Below are positions 13,101-24,029 of a stretch of DNA of 64,000 nt, in pieces; position 1 is the first letter of the stretch; each line of letters starts with the position of its first letter. Source of the stretch: Icerya purchasi (Eukaryota > Arthropoda > Insecta > Hemiptera > Monophlebidae); NCBI GenBank assembly GCA_039619475.1, contig CM077116.1, positions 459,791,576 to 459,855,575 of the forward strand, read 5' to 3'. The translations under genes and the position numbers were made by a program. The notes under the pieces were generated by a model. That model did no database searches, had not been told where the DNA came from, and worked only from the letters and a program-made list of their open reading frames with translations.

Positions 13101-15716
13101 AGGTGAAGCGATCGACTGTTACAAATGCGTGTCGTTAAACTGGAAGAATCGAGCGTGCGATGACACGTTTCACACGAATTACACGAATGAGATTCTGGAA
13201 TCACCGTGTATGGGAGGTAGAAAAGGCCGAAATGGACTGTTTCCAGCAACTGCCTGTATTAAGTTGACCGGCGTTTACGGTACGGTTTGCGGTGTAAACT
13301 ATATTTCATTATCGGTTATATCGAATTAATTTACACTACACACCATCGATAATATTATACGAAATCGGTATTTTACTGCCTGGAGAAATTGAAAAACATC
13401 AGACAAAGGACATCAAAAGTTAAAGAGCCTAGTTGGCTAAGCAGTAGTGTTTCATTTCAGCGGGGCACTTGTTTCGAATTTTGCTGCTAGTGCGCATTGA
13501 AAATACAAAGCGGGCCATTTATCATGCAAATAAAAGTACGGAGTGAGTCGGTAGCAACTCCACTCGTCAGAGCGCGTTGCTATGACTACTATGAATAGGG
13601 TTACAGGTGGCGACATCCCGGCGCGATGTTTAACTGTCTTTCGGATTCAGTTGATAGTTCGGAAATTAAACACCATGTATTCCGTCCAATAAAGAATTTT
13701 TATTTTCGAGCGTTATCATCCGGTCACTTTGTTCTTTGTGCGGTTAGCGAACTTTTCAGAATAGCTTTTCCAGATTTGACACCACCTATCGATAGCGCAA
13801 TCAAACGCTTAATCGATAAATTTCGCGAGGCAGACTACGTGATCGATAAAGAGAAGATACAATGTATATACCGGAAATTGAACGCAGAGGGCAACAAAGC
13901 ATTAGCGAGAACCCTCGACTAGACGTCGTGCTCAGTCCCTGAACATGTCAATAGCGACAGTTAGACGCATTTGAACAAGTTATAGTTGCGTCCGCACCGT
14001 GTTTCGGTGCTTCAAGAACTTAAACCGCCGCACTCTATCTGTCGTTGGCTTCTTAATTTCGGGAAAAAAAACGACATTGGCGTATTCGACCAATTTTTCT
14101 TCTCAGACGAGGCGTGGTTTCACTCGAATGGATTCTTGAATGCCCAGAACTACCGCGAATGTGAAGCGCGGAAAAACTGGAAAAGTACGCCGAAACAACC
14201 AGTCTGCATCAAAAAGTGAGTGTGTGGTGTGCTATTTATCGTCGTCGCGTCGTCGATCCGATTTCCCCCCCCACAACAATGAATGCTGTTATCTATCGTG
14301 ATACCGTAATGTAATTCATTTCGATCTTGGAGGTCAGCGAACAAGACCGCATCTTCCAACAGGACCGCGCGACTAGGAATACAGCTAGAGACACTGTTGA
14401 ATTTGTGCGTGAGTTTTTCGGCGACCACGTCATTTTTAAAGAGTATGGCTTAAGAACGCAGACGAATAGCGGAGACAACAACAGAACGACGAAATGAAGG
14501 GAGCAGAGGGAACCACGAATGGTTAAATTTTATCTTACTATCCTTCCGTGTTTTCTTTCGCCTGTCGAAGGGAAATAAAACTTGCGGTTAAAAATATGAG
14601 AGCAAAAGAAATTGCATTTATCACGTTCTTCTTAATTTGACAGATGACACCGGTGAACATGTAACGGTTCGCGGATGTGCCCTGGACAGTGGAACACAGA
14701 CAACCGATACTGAAATAATACGTATGTCGCACTGTGGCGGGTTCTTTTTCGACGAAAGGTACAGTTCATTATCGCCGTTAGTACTATATCGTGATTCTTT
14801 TTTTTTTTTTTTTGCTTTTTTTCATTTTCTTTCTTCCTCCATTCTTTTTGCTTTCTCTACTCTCATTCTATACGTTCTGTCCGTTTGCTTCTTGCTTCTT
14901 TTCGTACTTTTCGCTTCAAGTACAATATTACCTACAAACTAAACTTATCCCTAGGTTCAATTTCCGTTGCTGTCCAATTTATTTTTTGTACTGTGCGCCT
15001 GCATCGCTAGATTCAGCGCCCGTACGAACTTGCGCAATTCTTAATAGTGTGATATCTTCACGTTTTCTCTTATATAATCAATGAAACAAGTACTGTTTAG
15101 ATTTTTTTCGCAATCGTCCACCTATCTCGTTTTTACATCTCTTTTTCTTGGAGTAAAACTCCTTTTTCCGTAACTCTATCGCTCGTTACTATTGATTTTT
15201 GTCATTTTTAATGTTCTTTTTCCTTTTTTTTACGCCGCTATCTTCCTACCCCTCTCAACATAATACTATCTTCTCGCACGTCGTTTCATTTTATTTTTGT
15301 TCCCGATCCTTTCTTTTGATTATTTCTTTCCATTTATTGTTTTGTTTCCATTTCCTTCGTGCTTTTCGTATTCCTCGCTTTATACATAATTTAACAACCT
15401 TCGGTATATTTCTTCAACTAGTTCATCGTTTCCAATAGCGGTCGGTATTATGCTCTCTGTTTATTTTTTCCATCATTTGCGTTTTCGAACGAGATTATTT
15501 TTTTTTCGTTTTCGATATTTTTTCGAAAATATTTCTGCAAAAGTAATTTTTCATAAATTTCACAATCATTTCAGGTACGTCAGAGGCTGCTTACACAGTT
15601 GTGACGACGCTGACGGCTGCAATCGTAGCAGCTCATTACTAGGTGCAAATTTCAACGCGATCATTTCAATATCCGTAGTCGTTAGCTATAATTTGGTACA
15701 TCTTCACAGGCGGTAG
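7416..15716 (+). CDS. Ly6/uPAR three-finger GPI-anchored protein (quiver/sleepless-like), four coding exons
   Basis: Coding exons: 7416-7485, 13103-13279, 14644-14758 and 15575-15716, with splice phases 1, 1 and 2. Together they give 167 residues and a stop. Exon 1 has a likely acceptor at 7403-7404, so a non-coding 5' exon probably lies upstream; its donor is GTAAGT. Residues 1-23 form a signal peptide (AVVTAAFLIIVSF core). The mature part has cysteines at 29, 32, 42, 59, 75, 94, 113, 126, 130 and 136, ending in the CN pair (DGCN) that marks Ly6 domains. The last 25 residues are hydrophobic after an SSS/GAN stretch, as expected for GPI attachment. Known: insect proteins of this family act at the cell surface in channel modulation, septate junctions and similar roles. 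The specific orthologue is not decided. Exon 2 could instead start 6 bases later, at an alternative AG. Confidence 0.88.
8530..8985 (+). pseudogene. LINE 3'-terminal fragment (post-RNase H region)
   Basis: The plus strand encodes, with interruptions, a segment near 8740 reading FCPFHPSSHILFECS. This resembles the C-terminal Cys/His stretch (C..H.LF.C) after the RNase H domain of some LINEs. A very similar stretch lies on the minus strand near 52370-52400, so both come from one family. The copy ends in AATAAAAGCTC and a CTT-rich tail (about 8940-8967). It lies inside intron 1 of the Ly6 gene. Confidence 0.5.
9005..10740 (+). pseudogene. degenerate LINE reverse-transcriptase copy in Ly6 intron 1
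   Basis: Pieces on the plus strand line up in order with one type of insect LINE polymerase. At 9030-9130 is an RT entry motif (EEMPSVWKTFVIHPFYKKD, then NYSGLSLL). At 9665-9780 is a palm/thumb part (MRTEFGVDGELIAIIRQTL, KSKVK). At 9945-10110 is a segment after a KTKYM-like motif. At 10178-10390 is the C-terminal domain (SIKSKLRHYNTVMKPECLYA, KERKIVGKILRP). At 10519-10707 is the tail (FQEVKKDLEKINI, GAKWTDKRKEKHSE). Frames are broken by stops, a T-run at 9270-9292, an unrelated segment at 9300-9580 and a TA repeat. The Ly6 intron simply contains it. Confidence 0.75.
10118..10167. repeat. (TA)n-rich microsatellite
   Basis: About 50 bp of alternating TA with a few CA/TG interruptions, inside the LINE remnant. 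Confidence 0.85.
10741..13102. other. Ly6 intron 1, right part, without a recognised gene
   Basis: AT-rich intron sequence. At 11000-11780 it is purine-rich with broken frames and could be more LINE debris. Poly-A and poly-T runs lie near 10748 and 10862. No conserved motif was recognised. Confidence 0.4.
13425..13505 (+). mobile_element. tRNA-derived SINE head (copy 1)
   Basis: The sequence has an A-box-like AGCCTAGTTGGCTAAG and, 40-odd bases on, a B-box-like TGTTTCGAATTTTGCTGC, followed by GCGCATTGAAA. The minus strand at 34405-34290 has the same order and spacing (TAGTTGGTTAGATAGTAG, GGTTTGAATCCTGCTGC, GCACATTGAAA). Two dispersed relatives with pol III promoter boxes and no tRNA fold indicate a SINE family. 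This copy lies in Ly6 intron 2. Confidence 0.6.
13620..14480 (+). pseudogene. Tc1/mariner-superfamily (IS630-like) transposase remnant
   Basis: A DNA-binding helix-turn-helix part is seen near 13785-13900 (PPIDSAIKRLIDKFREADYV). The first catalytic region follows at 14085-14160 (FDQFFFSDEAWFHSNGF, then NAQNYRE). A KVSVWCAIYR segment comes near 14215, and the second catalytic region (IFQQDRATRNTARDTV) near 14345-14405. Known: SDEAWFH and QQD-x-A-x-x(H/N)TA are hallmark motifs of this transposase group. Frameshifts separate the pieces, and the third acidic motif (SPDLTP-like) is not found. It lies wholly in Ly6 intron 2, in the gene's orientation. Confidence 0.8.
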
Positions 15717-16924
15717 GTAGAAAGCTGAGCACAAAATAATCCGAAGCATAGTAACAAGACATATCAAAACACCTGCATTTTAATGGACCAATTTTTCCCC
15801 CTTTTTTTTTGTAATATGTTAATTATGTATCATGTACCACTAACTTGTAAGCGTTACTACGTGGAATTTAGTAGCATAGCGTAGTGCAGCAATTTGTATA
15901 TGCAACGAAATTACGTACCTGAAATAGAAATTTTAATTTACGCGTTTTTGTTCTTATCCTTTCGGCGAACCTCGTTAAAAGATGGATCAAAAAACACCAA
16001 AACCTATTAAACTAATATTATTCTTTAGCGGAAGTACTATTAGGTAATTTTCAATGCGGCCTAAGAGATATCGTGTATCAGCTTAATGAAATGTCTAAAC
16101 TGCTGTACATTATTTATCCACGTATAAACGTATTTTATTTAAATTTTTTTCATTAAAAAAAAAAAAAACAAACAAAAAACTAATAATTTTTTAAAAACAT
16201 CAGCTTGTTTACCGCACGAATACTGCGAGGAAGCAGAGCGAACGTTGTAACTGAAATAAAAAAAATATTACAAGATCACAGTTGGCCTATGTTCAACATG
16301 TTTTAAAAGTTGAACCAGTTCACTCGAAGCTAATTCAGTCTTTTTTTTTTTTGGCCTGAACAAATACAGTTCATTTGGCCAGCAAGCTACACTATGAGTA
16401 GATATGAAAAATAGTAATAGAAAAATAAGGAGTGGAAAGCAGGGAAAGGAAATTCCATTCTACAGTATAGCCGCAACTACAAAGTAATGCCCACAATGCC
16501 TAATGAAGTTAACCAAAAAAAAAAAAAAACAGAATAAGAAATTAAAATAGGTTATCATTCTGTAATTTGGCTGCACTAATTCATTTTAACCAATATTATG
16601 TTGAATATTACTGTAAACAGGTGTTAAAAAAATCCCCAATACGAATTTTTTACCACACACGCGCCAGCTAAACCGTGTCTTCCATTATTTTTATAGTGAC
16701 ACAAATTAGATTATCGGAGAACTTTATATTTTAATGACACTGGTCGGTTAATATTATTCGGATTACGTAATTAAGCAGCTGCTATCGTGTTACTTGCAGC
16801 GTTCTTTCGAAGTAGAGTGGCTTTAGATCGCGTCAAAAAACGAAATACTACCGATATCGTAATCTCAGATCTCAAAAATTACCGACAAAAACTTTTTACA
16901 AATATATAATATTAATAATCATCA
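15717..16924. other. 3' flank of the Ly6 gene
   Basis: Presumed 3' UTR and intergenic sequence. An AATAAA occurs at 16254-16259 and could serve as a polyadenylation signal, but this cannot be confirmed. No coding region was recognised. Confidence 0.35.
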
Positions 16925-17190
16925 AAGTTATCTTTTGTCAAAAACCGCAATAAAATTTCTGATACAAAATAACACGGTCTAGTAATTAAAACGCCTGACT
17001 ACGAAATTTATGAGGTTTTTTGTTTTAAAACTCACTTCAGACTCGAGTTATGCCTAAATTTGTTATAATCATCAAAATTACTGTCAAAATTCAATCGTAA
17101 CAAAATTCTCGATACAAAATAATTAATTAAAACGTTTGACTACAAAACTTGTGAGGTCCTTAAAACTCATTTTACGCTCAAGTTTGTAGA
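16918..17190 (+). repeat. tandem pair of SINE-like units (about 140-bp period)
   Basis: Two diverged copies in the same order: AATCATCAAA, a GATACAAAATAA stretch, TAATTAAAACG, TTGACTAC or CTGACTAC, and GTGAGGT or ATGAGGT, followed by AAAACTCA. The first runs about 16918-17055 and the second about 17067-17190. The TAGTAATTAAAACGCCTGAC and GTTTTAAAACTCAC segments are spaced like A and B boxes of a degenerate tRNA-derived SINE. The array ends just before the large inverted-repeat element at 17251. Confidence 0.5.
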
Positions 17191-17250
17191 AAAACGGCCT
17201 GGGTACATCGAAAAATCTGTAACTATGCTACCTTCATGGTCAATATTTAA

Positions 17251-17683
17251 GGGGACCGCTCTTTCGGGCGTGACTCTATCGGGCGCAGACTCTTTCGGGC
17301 GCAGGCGAACTCAGACCTTTTTACAGACCACCTACGGTGATTGTCAGGTATCATCCGTTAAACGTTATCATTTGTGTTAGTGAGAAACACGAATTACCAA
17401 ATACTGCAATCAGAAATTCCGTCCAAAAAATACCGTTCTTCGTTAACGATTTAGTTTTTCCGCGCGTATGGCATGTTATATATGCATATATAATCACAAA
17501 GCACATATTTTACATGATTTAATTTGGTTACTCGCTTTTTTAAAATATTTTCTATTTTTTTTTTTTTTTTTGAAATAACGACTTCAGCGTGAAATACTCA
17601 TAAACAGACTTTCGCGATGTAAATTTAAGAGTTCTGTTAGCAATAGTGATACGAAACGGACGAAAATTATTGATATTAATAAT
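17251..17683 (+). repeat. left terminal inverted repeat of the 4.77-kb element
   Basis: About 433 bp matching the reverse complement of 21541-22016, from the G-rich tip through a T-run (17556-17571) to an ATTAATAAT end. It contains three copies of a 13-bp CTCT(T/A)TCGGGCGC unit at 17259-17305. Confidence 0.88.
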
Positions 17684-20600
17684 CGGTCAAATGAATTGTC
17701 GGTTTTCTTCATTTTTTTTTTTTTGCTAACGTATAGTCAACCGTATTTAAAAAATTACAAACTATCAACTCTACGCCATTTAAAATGTAACATAACTGGA
17801 TTGAATTTTGCTTCTGATACATATTCCTTATATTATTTTTTTCTTTTATTCGTATCTAGCAAGTTTATTTGAGGATACGTTTATTAAAGTTTTTTCTGTT
17901 ATTTACGATTTTAATTATATATTTAATTCATTGACGAATCAACCCTGATTTCAAAAAAATATCGAAAAAGACAAACAAAGGCGCAAAAATTTTTAAACAT
18001 AAATACATTTATGTTAATACTGGGCGAGAAATATATACGATATTTCAAATTAAAAATTAAATATCTTTGTTTTGAATTTAATATTATGTAAATGTAAATT
18101 ATGGTAATCTTTAAATTAACTCACAGAATGTTCAGTACATGAAACATCCTACCAGGCTAACCTCTTTTTTTTTCTTTAGAAAAATTTTAAATCTCCAAAA
18201 CACTGGACTAATATTATTTTCGTAAAAATTTTAATAAAGCCAATAAAGAAGAAGCTTTCAAACCTTGAATTTGTTTAAATATTCCCGATAAATGCACTGC
18301 GGGAAATTCTATTTTAAAAATAATGGATAATTTTCTTCTGTATATAAATAGGCAAAGACAAAACAGTTCAGTACCTTCTTCTCCACTTTTTATTAACCGA
18401 TTTTCTTGCTTTTTTTTTCTGTTTAGTAACTATTGATGATCTTTAGAGCTATCAGTACACAAAATTTTGGAAACAGTTATCCTTTTTGTTTCGTATTTAA
18501 ATTAAAAAGTAATACAAAAAGTGAAGAAGGAAATCGCTGCAACCAGTAAATCTGTTCTTATTGAAATGTTTTAATTTTTCTTAATAATCATCATTATTGG
18601 CTTTTTTAAAGTGTATTAAATCTTAAGGTGTCATTTAATTTTTGTATTGAAAGTACATATAAAAGTATAAGTTCTCAGATATATAATGAACGAATGTATA
18701 AGAGTGGGAAAAATTTTTTGGAAATATACAAATTCATATATATTTTTCTAAAATTTTTAATGATAATTATGGTCGAATTTGGACCATTGGGGGAACGCTA
18801 GTATTTATAAACATGTGACTGAAGTGGCAAACTGTAAATATATGAGATACGTCTACATTGCAAAATGATTTAATTAACCCAGAATAACACTCCTACTGAA
18901 TAGCATGGACTCATGAAATTAAATGACGAATTAAAATCACAGTTTTTATAATCTTTTCGTATTTACCTAAAATTGCGTACAAGCAAGAATATATAAATTG
19001 ACATATTCCCCGTTTTTAGAATTAACTTAAAAATATTAATGTGGTGAACATTAACGTCCCAAGTCCAAGTAAAAGCAGCCAGTGAAAATTTTTATACATA
19101 TAATAATTGAAAGTGTTTAGAATATTTATTAATTAATAAACTGGCGTACCTTGGCGGATAGTTTTCACAAAATTAAAAATGCAGTATCGCGATTTTTTTT
19201 TTTATTTTCCAGCTACTACGTCTTAATTATTAACCTACATGTTTATGCCGGGTGTAGGAGTAATCACATTTTTTTATAATCTTTTTATACCTACCTGGAG
19301 AGTCATTTCGTTTCGGCCGCAACACGATTCGCCTCGTTACATTTCGAATTCGTCTTTTTTCCAAGTAGACCTAGTTTAGCCTTAGTGAGTTTTTAATTTT
19401 TTTTTCTTCTATAATTATCATATTTAAGGCGTAATGAATCAAAAAAACACCCGTGAAATTAGTAATTAATTTGTTTAGAAAATAAACCAGCTGTTTTCAA
19501 TGCTTCTTTTGCGTTCGTATATCGCAAAAAGAATTATTTTCGGTTATAAAGACTTGAAGTTCTGATTATGTATTCGTTTAGCGGGTTATTTCAATAAAAA
19601 ATTTCAGAAAGAATTAGTAGATCATAGGAATAATTAATAAAATGTACAATGAATGCGTGTAAAACTTGCCATTATTGTTATTTTTACTTTTCTGTTCCGA
19701 AAAAAAAGAATGCCGCAAAGGATGTTGACACATAATGGTTTTTTTCATTCGTCTATGAACGTGATATAATATCAACAAAATGAAGAAAACATAGTCTTAT
19801 TGATAAAAGTAACCGAGTAAAAAAAAGAAGCATGTCGATTGCGACAAACGTTTGTTGAAAGTCGCAACAAATTATAATCAGCTTCAGCTCGAAGATTATC
19901 TTCGTGGTGTAGCACAATGTAATTAGTTAACTTTAGTATTTGCATGTATTATAGGTATTATTATTATTATTTATATGTAAGATTTCGAAATCGTTTATTT
20001 CTATATTTGTAATTAATGTTATTATTATTATATTATAATTGCAAACTCTTATTTTGTTGGGAAAAAGGGAAAGAGGAAAAACATAATTTCTAATTCGACT
20101 AGCTGTATGAACACTGGTTGTACCTTGTATGTATATATGGTTTGAGAAATTATCATTCCTGCGGAAAGGGGGGATAATTTTTTTGCGACAGTTTTATCGC
20201 AATACATACTATAGGTTTCAAATTGTTGGTAACTTAAATATTGTTTATGCGTGTTACAGAAAATACCTATTTATTAAATAAAACTGTATCCATTTCATAT
20301 AAGAAAGATTGATTCCTTATCGAAGAATAATGAGGATATTGTTCCAATTTTTGTGGTTTTTTGAAAATTTCAGTTATTACTAAACGACCAAACATTGTAA
20401 TTTGTGTAGTATGCTGTAAGCTAATTTAACAGGCTCAGTTTGATATCGGCACAGTTGTGTTTAAGCCGTATGTGAAAAAAAGAAACAAAAAAAAACGACG
20501 GACTAGAATATTATTTTTCTTATAAATATGTTCAAAATTTATCCTCTTCTCTCTTTCATGTTTACTTCATGCGACATTTTATGTTTTCGTTTATTACAAA

Positions 20601-21540
20601 ACATACACGCAAGAGCAAGTTCATTTTTTCATAAATATTAAACATTTTTTTCTTTCTGTGCGTTTTACCTTTAGGCCAAATGAGGTTAAATCTGAAAAAG
20701 CAACCTAAAGGAATCGAACAAAAATAAAAACAAACATACTAAGGCTAACTGACAAATCATTCTGAATAAATTAATGAAATAACTATATAAAAACAAATAG
20801 GCGATCGGGCTCATTTTAACAATTACTCATTTATTGTTTGATCACATTTTGCCTCAACGGGACTTTTCTGTTCAGCAAATACGAAAAGAAAACAAGCAAG
20901 CGTACGGATAATTTAGTATTTGCAACAACATATCATATCGAAATGCAAACCGAGTAAAGGACATTGATTGACGACCCCAAATAAATAAATAAGACTGAGG
21001 TCGAAAAACGTAATTCTCATTTAGGTTTTGCAGTCATTACCAATAAGCAGATATAGAGAACTAAATATAGCTTCTTTCATATTATTCACTACCGTCACTA
21101 AAGAATCTTTTTTTTTTCCGAAATGAAACCAAAAAACCTTTAGTAAAGAAAGCCGATATGATGAGAAACAGAAGTAAAATAAGTTACTATTATACATATT
21201 TAATGTAAATTGATAGAACGATGATTCAAATAACGAGTGCGTGCAAATTATTCCTTTTAAAGCTTTGTGTTACTCAAATCCAACCCAGCTGAACTGACAA
21301 TATTTAGAAAGTATTATTGCAATTTAGTGTGATAAGTTAGTAAAAAAACGAAATTCTAGAAAAAAAAATTCGGTTAAAACGCGTTTTGTAACTAACAAAT
21401 ATGTTAATTACAAAGTGGTTGTAGCCATTGACGGTTCTTTTCCTTTTTTTATTAAAAACTGTTTCTCAACTTACTTCTTTACTTTTTCTTTTTCCCTACA
21501 AAACACGCATCAAGTATTGTCTAGTCGATTTTTCTAATTA
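17684..21540. other. interior of the 4.77-kb element, non-coding
   Basis: Very AT-rich, with T/A runs and no transposase-like motif in any frame that I can see. It may be deleted element sequence or captured intergenic DNA. Confidence 0.5.
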
Positions 21541-22016
21541 TTATAATATTAATAATTTTCGTCCGTTTCGTATCACTATTGCTAACAGAACTCTTAAATT
21601 TACATCGCGAAAGTCTGTTTATGAGTATTTCACGCTGAAGTCGTTATTTCAAAAAAAAAAAAAAAAATAGAAAATATTTAAAAAAAGCGAGTAACCAAAT
21701 TAAATCATGTAAAATATGTGCTTTGTGATTATATATGCATATATAACATGCTGTACGCGCGGAAAAACTAAATCGTTAACGAAGAACGGTATTTTTTGAA
21801 CGGAATTTCTGATAGCAGTATTTGGTAACTCGTGTTTCTCACTAACACAGATGATAATGTCTAACGGATGATACCTGAAAATCACCGTAGGTGGTCTGTA
21901 AAAGGGTCTGAGTTCGCCTGCGCCCGAAAGAGGCTGCGCCCGATAGAGTCGCGCCCGAAAGAGGCTGCGCCCGATAGAGTCGCGCTCGATCGATCGCGCC
22001 CGAAAGAGGGTGACCC
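21541..22016 (-). repeat. right terminal inverted repeat of the 4.77-kb element with expanded GGGCGC array
   Basis: About 476 bp, reverse complement of the left arm. The 13-bp CTCT(T/A)TCGGGCGC unit occurs five times here (21919-22011, minus sense) against three on the left, plus a GATCGATCGA insertion. This accounts for most of the length difference between the arms. Confidence 0.88.
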
Positions 22017-22202
22017 AATATTTAAAACTTCAGAGACTCTGTCAAGGATTTTTACAGTTAATGGTTTGCGAATAGCCTTGATATACCTTAAAATTGAAAG
22101 TATCGCATTATTATAGGTATTTCACGAGTATTAAGTAAAATATCCAATTATCGAGAAATATGTATTAAAAAATTTACCGACATGTTTCCACAGCGCAGTT
22201 TC

Positions 22203-22451
22203 TTAATAATGGTATATTAATATATATTTTCTAATACCTGAATATTTTTTATTCGTTCGCGTGAAAGCACCATGTGTGTCGGTGGACTGTATTATAGAGC
22301 TCAGTAGACGCAAAACGGTAAGGATGAGAAGTGCGATGAACCATTTAAAAAGAATTTGATCAGATTTTTCAGTAACGAAAGCCATTGTACTAACAAATTT
22401 GTTAGCTGTTGGATAAATGGAATTCTCTTTTTTGTTTCTAAATTGGCGCAT
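22203..22451 (-). CDS. possible first coding exon of a single-pass membrane protein (uncertain)
   Basis: An open frame of 82 codons on the minus strand. From an internal Met (MAFVTEKSDQ) it reads a charged start, then a hydrophobic segment FKWFIALLILTVLRLL, then a polar stretch. A CAG/GTATTA junction near 22242 could be a splice donor, giving a type II membrane-protein-like N-terminus. Composition and lack of low-complexity sequence set it apart from neighbouring chance frames. Against it: no partner exon was found to the left, where the 4.77-kb element begins about 190 bp away, and I do not recognise the family. Confidence 0.25.
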   Translation of the reverse strand: MRQFRNKKENSIYPTANKFVSTMAFVTEKSDQILFKWFIALLILTVLRLLSSIIQSTDTHGAFTRTNKKYSGIRKYILIYHY

Positions 22452-22923
22452 ACAATTCTATATTTTATTGGCCAATATTGCAGTATAGGCGACTAACTGA
22501 ATCAGCTTAAATTTCTTAAAAATTCAGGCTTGAGAAAATCGAAATTCGTGTCAATTTCAAATTGCTGATCTATAATTTTTTTTTATTAAACGCCAATTTT
22601 ATGAAAAGGATCTCTTTTTTGCTTATTGTAAACGACCGGCAAACTTGTTTCGTCGACTTTAAATCGGAATGTTCGAAAATACTGACAATTTTTTTTTTAA
22701 ATTATGTATTCTTAAAACAGTAATCTTTATTGCGATGGAAGTTGAACGGCGGATATCAGAATAGGTCGATACTTCAATTAACTGATGTATAGTAAGGAGA
22801 ATGTAGTCATATTTTTGGAACGAAGTTCTTTTACGCAGCTTCAGGGAACTAAAAGGCGTTATGCATCCTCCAGGCGACCTTCACTCTCTTTCTCTTTCAC
22901 TCTGTCTCTTTCTATTATATACG

Positions 22924-22953
22924 GGTGTGTTTGTGCGCGCGCGCGCACGCGTG
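22924..22953. repeat. alternating GC/GT tract
   Basis: A GTGTGTTTGTGCGCGCGCGC-type alternating purine-pyrimidine tract followed by ACGCGTGC. It follows a CT-rich stretch (22885-22915). Such tracts can adopt Z-DNA, but no function is shown. Confidence 0.7.
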
Positions 22954-24029
22954 CAAGTATCGAGATTCGAGCAGTAAGCATTGTGTGCGGTCAGCTGTAT
23001 AAGCTCAATTCTAAACACGTGTAAATTTGATTGAATTTGAAAATTGGCGCGGTTTTTTTTTGTTTTTGATTTAATTCATACGGGATTTATATTGTGTCAT
23101 TTTTTAATACTTGTATATCTACCAAAAAGTGAAAGGAACTTTGTTCCTCCCGGGTATCCCCCTGTAGACACCACTTCCCTTTTCATTTTTTTTATTTGAA
23201 TCCATCGTATATTCGAACTGCATTGTGACCATAAAGATCAGTTCTAACAAGCTTCACCTTAGATAAAATTTGGCTTTCCAATTTTTTAAGAATTTAAATA
23301 TCAAAATAAAAAACAGCCTATAACTTTTTCTAGATATCGAAGTTGTAACAAACGGCCAGACAAAAATTTAAGAATGATTAAATTTTAAAATCTATATGAA
23401 ACGAACAACAGATTTTTACCCATAAATTCGAAAACAATATAGGCTTATCTTCAAATTTTATATAATAAAACGATAACTTTTTATTACGTGCGGATTTTTT
23501 CATTTACCCTGGTATTTTACAGCGTGGGGAAAAACTCAAGAAGCGTAGGTGAAAAATAAGAATATATAATTTCATTTTCGGCTAAAATTATGTGAATTAT
23601 AATGTTCCGGAAACTACAAAACCTTTCAAATGCTAAAACAAATACGAGACTGGACACTGAAAAATGAGATTATTCTAGTAATTTAGTCAATGCCAGTAGA
23701 ATATATATTAAACCGGATAGTCTAAATTGTTTTCAAACGCGATAAAATACATTAGTAAGATTTTTAGGTATCAGTGTATCAAATTAAACAATTCTTATAA
23801 TCAGTTCGCGCTCGATGGGTATAAACTGAAATTTCGGCTATAAACTCCGCTTAGGCTTATTGTCATCCAGCGCACCGCGTTTTCTTATTCTTTCTTAAAA
23901 TTTGTCCAATTCTGTCCGTGACATTTTTAATATATGATAACGTAACGTTCGGAATGAACTCATTGTTTCCATTTTCATTTTTATTTACCTCATTCCTTGT
24001 TTTCGTTTTGCGCAATTTATTAATTAATT

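Larger units (their letters stand above)
17251..22016. mobile_element. 4.77-kb non-autonomous DNA transposon with long terminal inverted repeats (Mutator-like?)
   Basis: Seen: near-identical inverted arms at 17251-17683 and 21541-22016, and the direct repeat aatatttaa immediately outside both ends (17242-17250 and 22017-22025). The tips are GGGGACCGCTCTTTCGGGCG on the left and, reverse-complemented, GGGTCACCCTCTTTCGGGCG on the right. The arms share an open frame (17337-17522 + and 21885-21700 -) with about 57 of 61 residues identical, but this only reflects the arm duplication. The interior (17684-21540) has no open frame over about 60 codons. Inference: a 9-bp target duplication with arms over 400 bp fits Mutator-like elements best. 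Without a transposase the superfamily stays open. Confidence 0.85.

Noticed and set aside
14637..15716. Separate T-rich plus-strand frames between Ly6 exons 3 and 4
   Set aside because: They are intron sequence (poly-T rich). Only 14644-14758 and 15575-15716 fit the exon structure.
17337..17522. A conserved 61-residue protein (about 57 of 61 residues identical with 21885-21700 on the minus strand)
   Set aside because: The match is explained by the inverted-repeat arms of one transposon, and the frame has no domain.
18000..21500. A hidden transposase or host gene within the 4.77-kb element
   Set aside because: No frame above about 60 codons and no readable motif on either strand.
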